A stretch of 64,000 bases of DNA, taken from assembly GCA_011033025.1 (NCBI GenBank), contig WFMF01000020.1, forward strand, positions 62,001-126,000. Reading direction: 5' to 3'. Source of the stretch: Beroe forskalii (Eukaryota > Ctenophora > Nuda > Beroida > Beroidae). Below, one piece after another: positions 49,701 through 59,038 of the stretch; positions within the stretch are counted from its first letter, which is position 1, and each line of letters starts with the position of its first letter. A program made the translations under genes and the position numbers. The notes under the pieces were generated by a model, which searched no databases, had not been told where the DNA came from, and was given only the letters and a program-made list of their open reading frames with translations.

Positions 49701-52700
49701 AGTTCTAAAACTGAAAATGAAAAAAGATTTCTTGTATCAAAACTATGGAACAAGTTCATGCCGTTTTCTGAACAACAATGGCTGATCTTAGCTCAATCAA
49801 TATTCTTAATGGGGGAGGAGATCACAAGCAGAGGCCAGACCCAGACTTTTTTGTTAATCATCTACCAATCTCACGTTTCTACTAAAATACTAACCTATCC
49901 CTGTACTAAAATGACGAAAATGTAAAAATGGGCATTACCTATTTTAGTGGATTTTATACAAAAGGACTCCACTCAAAGCTTACATGGATCTAAAGACTTG
50001 TCTGATTGTTTTCTTCGAAACGTAGGAGGGTAAAACGCAAAGACCACTAAAAGAAGGAGAATCTTTTAACTGATAGATAGATAATGTACACGTATATAAT
50101 ATTTTATATATACGGCAGGAAAGAGGCATTAGTCAAACAAACAGACTGGGTCATTGCTGAATCTGAAAAGTAGGGTCGAGGGAATCATATGGATATATTG
50201 TAGTGTACGTAATACCCATCTATACAGTGAAAGTACTACGGAACAGAGGAAAAATAACTGATGTATTAGAAAAGTATTATGTAGGTATGTAAATGATTCA
50301 AGAAAATAATATCCAGCAGTGATTCAGTGCTGCAGTGGCCATTTCCATAAAGATCAAGCAATTGGAGTGGTCGAATATGTGGGATTTGAGTTTGATTGTC
50401 AAAAATTTAGGCTCGTGAGTGGACACAAGTTGTCTAAACTGCTCCTTACTTCCTTATATTTTTGAAGACTAGGATCCTGTACATGTACGAAAGTATAACG
50501 AAAGTATAACGAAATTACGAAAGTATTTTTAGGAAAAATTGGCACAGAAAACTAAACACTTGAATAAATCTCCTATATTTAAAACGTTAAAACGGAAGCA
50601 ATGCTACTATGTATTGAAAATATGTCGGCCGAAGGAATGCGATCATATGTGTTGCTGAGGAGTGTAATTCTCATGGTTTGCATTTTAAGTACCTACCAAC
50701 TCATCAAGTAAGATAAGAAGATGAAAGTATGAAGTATCTTCATCTATGTACAGTATCTAAGATAAACAGACTAAACGTAAAATCTTCGGGGCTACGCTAG
50801 ATTATCTAAGTCTCCAAGTATTTAGCGTATGGTCATCCCTTACACTTCATGTATATTGCACCAGTTACCGCGACAATTTAGAGGGTGTTGCCAAAGGCAG
50901 TACACGATCAGAGTTACAAGTTATTAATAACTTTCTAAACGAAAACAACACCTAATGACCTCAATGTTTCGTACAGCAGACTTGGATGAAACCCATTACA
51001 AACAAGGTCCATTGAGCTCGTCTCCAACCTTTTGTGCACCCTGCAGTGTGCTTGGTGTTGCCTAGTAACGCCAGACATAATTGCAGCGGTATACAACTAC
51101 CCGAAAGCCAGGTGATACAAAAGCACGAGATACGATGTATGTACTTATATATATAGCCCATATATTTAGAGAAAGTCAGAACAATCTAACGAGGAACGGT
51201 AGAGTTGGAAATTACGTTGGTTAAAACGAGCAAAAACGCACGCAGGAGACAGAACATGAATAACAAGACATGTACTCGTATACCGTCACTCGTTAAAAGT
51301 TTAAGCAGACTAGCTGTGTAATATCGGATATCCTTATGCAAATCTATCCTTCCAAGCGTTCCGACAAATACATAGATTTAGATATTATGTCCAGATTGTG
51401 TAAGGCGGGATAATAATATCTAAGTGGTATTTGGCTAGATATAATCGTTTGTCTGCCTCTTATTTAACTGTCGCTTTCACCACCACTTACTGACTTGGTG
51501 GAACTCTGCCACTAGGTGGCATTTAAACGCAATCACATCTCAAAACACATGCTGCTTTTTTATAGACACATGCTGCCTCTGCGGCCGGAACACGTGGCGA
51601 CAGGAACTTGGAAAAACGTCGGAAACCAGAATTCAGAACTTTAAAATGATACAGAGTGCAATTTTAAATTTCTCTATCTAAAATCAGGTGGAATTATATA
51701 GTAAAAAGGCATCAGAACTGTTGCCATAACAACAATCTGAGAACCTGTGGGGGCCACTGTGGTGATTGGGATCAATAAAAGCTTATAAATAGCGGAATAT
51801 TAAGACTTTACCGGGGTCTGGGGGCTGTGTAATTTGGAGTCTTACCCACCATTTCCATCTAATTTCCATGTTAATATGCTAAAGGTGCACTGTGCGTGTT
51901 GCCATGATTTTAAATATCTGTCACTTTAAGTGTCAGAAACGCACCCGAAAACTTAATAAAAATTCAGACGCATAACACCCTCAGTACTTCAGTGAAATTT
52001 ATCTACCTGAACAAACAATGTAGTGCGTCTCAGTGATAATGATAAGTGACTGTTGCTAGATCTGTGTTTGCTTTAAGTTACTGCTCTTCCAGCTGCTTAG
52101 CAGTCTAATCAACTCCACCATATTATCATGGCATGATATAATCTACCTGATCCAGACAACACTTGTTACAGGTTACAGACATCTAGAGTCTACGCCAGCA
52201 CATATCCTCTCCTCTATGCTGTGTAAACGTGATATTCCGAACATATGTGCAACTATATCCACCCAGCAACAGAGATCATAGCCACGGTAGCATATATTTT
52301 GTAAACAAAGGAGGAGGAGAAAACTACAATAACATCAAAAATAGCATGCGCACTAGGTTGTGTTCAAGTGCTTAGTACTTGGGTTGGAACCTCTTAAGTT
52401 CACCAACACTGCGGTTTTGATAATTGGCAGACTGCTGCTTGGCGGTTGGGATATGATGTCATTATCAAAGCGCGAAGTGGTGTGTTTGGTGAGGAAGATC
52501 CGCCATCTTTTGCACACGGAATTTAATAGCGTAATGAGGAGCTCGTCTTTATGAAACAATGGAGATACAGGATACACTGGGTAAGTCAAAACAAACATTT
52601 GATTCTGAACATTCCAGATATATTAGATATTATATGGTAAGATATTATTATGACGAAGTCGAAAAATACAGTACAAATTACCTGAAAAAATGGTGTCGTC

Positions 52701-55700
52701 GTCGAGGCAACGCCGTGGTTTTTCTAAAAAATGATATTATTCCTGGAAGTGGACGAGGCGCGGCGATTGTGCGTACATCATTAATAACACGGCCGGTGGT
52801 GTCTGGTCTGGGGAGAGGGCAGTTCAGAGTGACGTCATTATCAGGGTTTAGAATGGGAAGTTGATGACCTTAGACTGCTTACTATTTGAGTATTTGGAAA
52901 AGACTGGTGCGTGCAGCGCATAAAGTATCTGATTCTATCCTCATAGGATAGGACCACTGGAGGGCACTTACATGTGACCTCCAACCAATGAGAGAAGGCC
53001 ATGAGTTGCCTATAATCTTCCACTTTTATACTGCCCGCGCAGAATGTGGGTGGTTAACCATCGTCAACGCCCCACTTTGAACTATGATAATGACGTCATC
53101 ACAACCGCCTATTGATTGTGCAGGTCCAGTCTGAGAAGAACCCCTGTCTCCCTCTCACCTAGGCATACATTTACTGTCTGCGATGCTCCGGGGAATAATG
53201 GTCACGTGTTGTCCGTCGTCATGATGTTTTCAGGGCACCCAGACTTGGAACACGTATTACGTTTTCGAAACACGTGACACGTTTTTGAGGGAAGAAGGCG
53301 GCAGAGGACCTATAACAATATATATAGAATCAAAGTGGTGGGCTTAAGACAACCAGGATATAGATACGCTTCATCATCGCATGACTTGACGGCAGATATC
53401 AGAAAGGTGTAGCTGCCAAGTACCGATTTAGCTCTTATGTCGAGAGAATTAGAAGGTCGTAAGTTTACCATCGAAAATAGGAATCAGGAAATATAAGGGT
53501 TAAGTTTTACCGTTTACAGGAAAGGAAAAAAAGTCATATTGAGGTCTTTCGCTATCATTATGAAGTGGATGAGTAGGGTGATCTTCTTCTTCTTAGAGGG
53601 AAACCAGAGCTAAAGCCCGGCGGATGGGAACAAGTCCCCTTATTCTGCCCTTCACTGCGTGGGGTTATCTGACAGCACAGAGCTTCCAATATGTCTGGAG
53701 TTCGGAGTTCATGTGCCGTACAGTCCTAGATTCTCTTGTGTCGCCAATAAGTGCTCACATTGAATCTGGTACATGGTTATTGATAATGATTCAGTACGTG
53801 CCTAAGTCCTAAATTCCTAAAATTCCGCAACCTGCACTCTCAATAATAACTCAGAAAACTACTAGATAGTTCGGCTACAAAAGCATAAGTTCCATAATAT
53901 TACTTATTCCGTACAATGTAGCACTGCGTAACGAACATTAATAATACTTTTTGTGGTACTCTTCCTTCATTTGGTCGGAGGACCGCAACGGTTTTAAAGA
54001 CTCTATATACGAAGGTTATTGATCTAGTATCATATGCATTAATATCCCTTACTTCCCAAGGTGCTTAGTTGCTAAAGTCAAAAACAAACTCTTACATAAG
54101 TTATAGAGTTATGTCTCCATGAAGCTAAGCTATCCGACCATTGTGTAGAAAAATTTCATTAACTTTTTCATTCGGAGAAAAGAAATTTTGGTTGAATAGG
54201 ACCTTATAAAAATATATGGCAAAGTTACGTATGTCTTTGCAATATGTATGTATTTTATGCAGCTTAAAATATACGGTTTCTTGGAGAGGCAGCAGCAAGC
54301 GCAGGGTGGTGTGCTTCTGCAGTCAGACTGTCTACAGAATGTCAGGGTGGACTGCATGCAGGCTGGAGATGTGACCAATGCGGACTATTCGAGTGATGGA
54401 GATGGCCTGTCTTTTTAGATTGTAGATTCCAAGAATCTTCTGACCTAGATTCTAGAATATGGTCGGCTCCATTCCATGATCAATGAAAGATTTTTTCAAC
54501 TTCAAGAACCTATAGCTCTATAGCAACTGGATGGCGTGGTTTCTAAGCTAAGTGCTCAGAAAACAAAGAAATTTCTGACTTTCTGAAGTGAGACTCCGAC
54601 CGAGAATGGGAACTGATTATAAAGTCAGGGAATAACAAACTAACAAAAGGATTATGGGATGTCGCGTTTTAATGAATGATTTATATCAGCCAAACCACCA
54701 CATCATAGAAGATCAGCGAGGGATATTTACATGGTTGATGGTGCGAAATTTGGAGATTTTTTCCGAAAAATATCCGTACCGACAAAATTTTGCCTAACTG
54801 AATGAATATCTATCCTCATAATATTGAAGTCTAATCACGTGGCTCAATTTTTGGCACGAAATAGGGGATTTTTGAAAAACTTTTCTACCCTAGTAAAATT
54901 ACGAACACCACAATTATTACGCATATAATAAAAACCCACGTACAACTGAAGAAGGAATCCTGCTTACCGCGAACCCAAGAGGCACAAACTGAGAGACCTA
55001 TGTAATGCAGTATTCATTGTCTTAGGAGAGTGTTGAAATTCAGCTCTTTGTGCCCCCAATCCTCGAGCTGATCTACATAATCCCATGATCTCACTTAGTC
55101 TCTCCCCTCACTGTAATAGCTGTCTGGGGCCGCGGATCACTCCTATTATTATACTGCAAGGGTAGTAGACTCCTAATAAGATACTTGTAGGCGATATAAA
55201 ACCAGCTCGAGCTGCTAGAATAGGAGCTTACTGACCCTGCTTGTTTCACCAATATATGAATTATGAAAGTATGAGTAGCATGACAAAAGATGTTTTGAAT
55301 TCTATGGTCAGATTTGAACGAGTATATGAGCTTTGAGCGCTGTACGAGTTTAAGCGGAAATAGCTGGAACATTAACATGGCTGTCAGGGTGAATCATTTC
55401 GAAACAAAACAAAAACTTCCTTGTTCGTGGACTTTTAAATGTCAGCAAAACGACACTAGTCCTCCAATTGTTAGTTGTAATTGTTTGTCTTGGCGGGTAA
55501 GAAGACAGCTCGCTGTCACCAATCTAAACAATAATAACGATAAAGCCACTGGCAAGCAACTATCATGCTTAGCGACGTTCGGCAACGACGACCGGGCTGA
55601 AACGTGGCTTAAACCATATTTTAGTATATACCTACACTTGCTGCAAGCAGTCCAGTAAAAACCACCGAATACATGTAAACTTCAGAATATATCAAGGACA

Positions 55701-57711
55701 AAATCCTAGCTAACCAGCACTCCTGTCTGACCTTATTCTAATAAAGTTCTCTAAAATTCGCTGTGAAGCAGCGGTTTTCTGCCGATAATGAGCCATCAGG
55801 CGGGTGCTCCGGGCGTATACGTACCGTGACTCACTTGCCGGCAATTTACTGACAGAGTCCGCCTGACTACTGATTATTGATGTCAGGCCAGTGGACTGAA
55901 AAATAAATCGCAAAACAATGGTTCAATAGGAAAGGTCGTTTACTACCGTTCATATTCTGAACTAGAAACTTCTATTGGAGTGTTTTGTTTGAGCTGGACG
56001 AATTTCATGGATTGGTTCAACATCTCGATTTGTTGAAAAAAGAAAGATTTTTGAAGATGTCTGAGTTAAAACCTTTAAAAGTTGAAATTTAAGAACAACT
56101 ACCTGGTGTGGCAAATAAAGATGGCACTGTTTGAACGCGTTACAGCGAAACTGCGAATAATTCATAAACCGAAATCATAAAGATAAATCTTCCCTCTAAA
56201 AGTATGCAACAAGCCTGAACCGAGAACAAAATTCTATGCAGAAATATGTGACGGTTGTGTAATTTTGATGATTTTCTATCGCTACCTATCACTTTATCAC
56301 TTTAAATCACGAACACCATTGGCCAATGATGCTAAGATACAAAATTGCTGTCATAGTAACATCAGAAATGAGTGTTGGTGAAAACCGATGTCTGGGTATT
56401 TCAGTAAAATTTTATATTCTGGTTTTCCACCTTCCTGTTGCCATGATTCTATCGCAGTTCTATCCATTATTTCTGTTACCATAGTAATAGTACGTACATT
56501 TCAGTTTTCATGGTAACATTTTAACCTGAGAGTTTAGTTGTCATGGTAACACTCCTACCATTTCAGTTGTCATGGTGACAGTACGCACCCCCACCTTTGT
56601 CGAGTCCCCCGAGATGAAGTACTTTGTGGACGACTCCCTGCCGCAACAACTCAAGGAGGATCGGGACACACTCTGGGTGGTAGAGTTCTACACGAGCTTC
56701 AGTCCGCATTGCAATGCCGTCAAACCAGTCTTTGGGGCCCTCAGCAGAGAGTAAGTGCTTTACTGCTGGGTATTTTCCAGTTAAACTTGATTGCCATTCT
56801 GAACAAGATCATTGAATGCATCGAAGTATTGAGCTATGTTACTGCTTTACAGTATTCAAATTCCGAACAAAATTTCATGAATGAAAGTTTATTTCAGCTC
56901 ACCTTCAATGCAGATAATATACATAATATCTTCTTAACCGCCCCTTTTTCCAGATACACTCACGAGAACGTTAAGTTTGGTAAGTGCGATGTTTTGAAGT
57001 GTCCTGGAGTCGCGGAATCTTACGGGATCAGTCCTTCCTGCCTGAAGGTAAGGTCCGGCCTTTTAGTTTAAGTTTATCTGATTTAGCACAATTTGGAAGG
57101 CTGTAAATATAGATTGTAAATTCACGAAATAAGTGCAAGTGTTATACTGTACGTCCTTGAAACACAATCTACCTGCCGCTTATTTTCTGTCTCACGCTCA
57201 AACACGTTTACCTAGATGGATTTTACCCATCCCAAGCTCGCAACACTCGGAAATTTGGAGAGTCGAAAAAAAGTGCGCGCGGCGGAGGGTGGGGTAAAAT
57301 CCTACCGAAACACGCTTTGCTATTTTCCTCTCTAAGAAAAAGTAACTTCCCCTTAATCCCCCCATCCCTCTCAGACGGAGCTACCAGCTATAGTAGTATT
57401 TGACGAGGGAAAGCCTGTAGCACGTGTTAAACAGACCATGAACGGGAAACCCTACGTTATGAACTACGTGAGTATAATGAGATAATGGATCTTCAAAAGT
57501 ATAGGTGGTACTGATTAGGTTATGAGGGCCGTTCAGGAAATGCAATTTTTGGGAAATCGAAAATGAACAAAAAAGGAGATGTGAATGATAAATTCTAATA
57601 AGCTGAAATTCTTTGCAGGAAAATCTCAAGAAAGACTTGATGCTAACTGAACTCTACGAAAAAGCCGTTCAGAAGTCCAAGAAAGGCAAATCAGATAAGA
57701 AGACCAAGTAA
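43710..57711 (+). CDS. TMX2: Thioredoxin-related transmembrane protein 2
   Basis: Exons: 43710-43858, 44086-44254, 56567-56750, 56954-57047, 57375-57467 and 57619-57711; about 260 residues (human 296). The N-terminus has a hydrophobic segment (TPYFILNAVISLLHPVLRF). Next comes the TMX2 membrane region (YEIYFFVICVVAIKNRR, then STFFLFAKAGAMVLFYKMNV, CIVF|VMVTV). The thioredoxin-like domain follows (WVVEFYTSFSPHCNAVKPVF, then VKFGKCDVLKCPGVAESYGI and LPAIVVFDEGKPV), with a Lys-rich tail KGKSDKKTK. The active-site position reads SPHC; TMX2 proteins likewise lack the first Cys (SNDC in human), so classical oxidase activity is not expected. Human TMX2 acts at ER-mitochondria contacts. Exon 1 is one base short of frame next to a GGGG run near 43817. 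Intron 2 is 12.3 kb and hosts other genes. Confidence 0.92.
45122..45566 (-). CDS. Candidate minus-strand gene, 3' exons, inside TMX2 intron
   Basis: Three blocks look coding on the minus strand. The first, 45566-45503, encodes AQYVQPIHTDDLSLGRSRGA and ends at GTACAG. The second, 45393-45323, encodes GALPGHYCRDISLDGLDTNS plus RSW and ends at GTGAGA. The third, 45289-45122, encodes FKLGRRKGFILTSPAGQRRQ, then IALNRENGKERQRELARFYR and ends in TAG. The first two join in phase. The second-to-third join does not close and would leave an intron of only about 33 bases, so an assembly indel or a missed exon is likely. Higher G+C and charged helical content support coding. I recognise no family, and no start exon is visible. 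Confidence 0.45.
46307..47278 (-). CDS. Rhodopsin-like GPCR, intronless, nested in TMX2 intron
   Basis: Reading the minus strand from ATG 47278 gives seven hydrophobic segments. TM1 is FAISFIAMFAISFVMNPLSF, TM2 is YTYLAISDFVVNLWHPLVSA and TM3 is VYFTVSSYSGLLINIILICG, followed by WIKISRP where DRY would stand. TM4 is LRLVIALLGLYTLLQFIVAF, TM5 is FEVVVWVTYLIFFIPGPFAV, TM6 is VKIIFLCIPNFIYPIFLSID and TM7 ends SAWNPLFIF, close to NPxxY. The N-terminus has an N-glycosylation site (NTT). About 320 residues suits class A, but the ligand is unknown. The frame shifts about three times: near 46990, at a GGGGG run near 46772 and after TM7 near 46400. Either this is a young pseudogene or the assembly has indels. 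Confidence 0.7.
49180..49873 (+). repeat. 360-bp direct duplication with decayed ORF
   Basis: Copy one is about 49180-49512 and copy two about 49540-49872. The 3' 180 bases are almost identical (ATGGACGCTATTCAAAG..., CAGAGGCCAGACCCAGAC). The 5' halves have diverged more. Fragments such as KREAAFIWGWSQKKQYHG and a KKWTLFKVLKLKMKKDFLYQ helix hint at a former protein-coding element of unknown family. No terminal repeats were found. Confidence 0.7.
54263..54418 (+). CDS. Isolated candidate terminal exon in TMX2 intron
   Basis: After a TTTTATGCAG acceptor, 51 codons run to TAG: LKIYGFLERQQQAQGGVLLQ, then SDCLQNVRVDCMQAGDVTNA, ending DGDGLSF. The base composition and codon use look coding, unlike the flanks. 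A possible first exon, ATG 52559 to a GTAAGT donor at about 52581, ends in phase 1 and does not join directly. I recognise no family. It might be an alternative TMX2 3' end or an unrelated gene. Confidence 0.3.
   Translation, partial: LKIYGFLERQQQAQGGVLLQSDCLQNVRVDCMQAGDVTNADYSSDGDGLSF
57215..57320. mobile_element. CG-rich MITE-like repeat, copy 2, in TMX2 intron 4
   Basis: Inverted ends GGATTTTACCC (57233) and GGGGTAAAATCC (about 57291) flank a CG-rich core. The reverse complement resembles 39650-39775, including the CTCCAAAT...TTGCG segment. It lies between TMX2 exons 4 and 5. Confidence 0.6.
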
Positions 57712-59038
57712 TGGACGCATTGAAGTGTGCGTAATTCAAGCGCAGAATTCCTTTAACTGAATTGCTTGTATGATGTGGGATGTAAGAGAGAGGTTAAAGT
57801 TTAATGCGAAACATCTGATGCAAGCCTCGAACTACCGTATAGTATTTATCAGGGAGTATTTACCTATTTAGTATTTATGTAACAAAACCCTATAAAACCA
57901 GGGTGAGTTTATTAAGAAATTCATAATAAGTCACGTTTGTATAATGTAGTAATCGAGGTAGATCACGTACACTCAGTCCTTGAGAAAGTAAGTAACCTAC
58001 ACTGTGATATGACGAACTGACACCAGTCTGTCATATCACTGTACGATGACGAACTGATACCGGTTCGTCACAACACTGTGCTATGACGAACTGGTGTCAG
58101 TTCGTCACAACACTGTGGTATGACGAACTGACACCTGTTCGTCACAGCACTGTGATATGACGAACTGACACCACTTCGTCATATCACTGTCCCATAAAGA
58201 ACTGACACCAATTCGTCATAGCACTGTACCATGGTCCATGACAAACTGACACCACTTCGTCATGACACTGTACCATGATGAACTGATACCAGTTCGTCAC
58301 AACACTGTGCTATCATGAACTGGTGTCTGTTCGTAACAACACTGTGGTATGACGAACTGACACCAGATAAAGAAAATTCTGGGCTCCAATTCGTAATGAA
58401 TCAAGCAACATTAAGCCTGGAATTTTTTTCTGTAGGAAAGACTGAGTGCTGTTTTGTAGGCATTTTAACTTATTATATAAACAGCCGTGTACAATTGAAA
58501 CATGTTTTCTATCATAGCCAGTCCAGTGGCTGATGATAAATCAATTCGCATTCAATGTATTCAGTTTTGATAATGATGTCTAAGCATTTCATCTATTTTA
58601 TACTTTATAGCCGATAGCCATGTATATTTGGAATTTACATTCACTTTATTAATTTCATTAATGATTTGTTTGCGTTATTCAATCGTGTTCATACCAGTTT
58701 CTCAGTTTTTGATCAAAATATTTACTCTTTTCTGCTTTATAATGTCAATGGTCATAGCTTTTTTTATAGGTATTGACCAGTTATCCTTGATTGAATCTTC
58801 TTGTCAAGCCCTGTTGCTTTGATTCTCTATCTTTCTCTTTTTAATGCTCATGAAATGACTCTTACAGGCAAAAAATTTTTATGGACGATAAATTTCTGTG
58901 TGAAGACGTAATTTGGGTCAGTCACATTTGTAAAATCACATCTTTGGAAGACGCGAAAATAAATAGAATTCTCCACTCGAGTATTTTACTGCGCGTTGTA
59001 GAATTTACTAATTCCCACACTTTTCAAATTTGAGCAAA
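57712..59038. other. TMX2-NOC2L intergenic gap
   Basis: It contains the hairpin minisatellite at 58010-58370 and otherwise AT-rich sequence. The 100 bases before 59039 include TTTGGAAGACGCGAAAATAA and GCGCGTTG words and may be the NOC2L promoter. Confidence 0.45.
58010..58370. repeat. Hairpin minisatellite (GACGAACTG...CAGTTCGTC), about nine copies
   Basis: Units of about 40-44 bp each contain GACGAACTGACACCAGTTCG or a close variant, an inverted repeat around ACACC, followed by a TCATATCACTGT-like spacer. Some copies invert the loop (CTGGTGTCAG). It carries the same TGACACC core seen in other arrays of this window. Confidence 0.9.

Larger units (their letters stand above)
44255..56566. other. 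12.3-kb second intron of TMX2
   Basis: Besides the GPCR, the minus-strand candidate exons, the 49.2-49.9 kb duplication and the isolated exon at 54263, this intron is AT-rich sequence without supportable genes. A block at 53058-53110 resembles one at 7176-7230. Its 3' end (56490-56566) is built from repeated CATTTCAGTTGTCATGGTAA-like units that lead into the acceptor. Confidence 0.7.

Noticed and set aside
55314-55658. 114-codon plus-strand ORF in the TMX2 intron
   Set aside because: No domain, no plausible splice partners and AT-rich codon use like the flanks.
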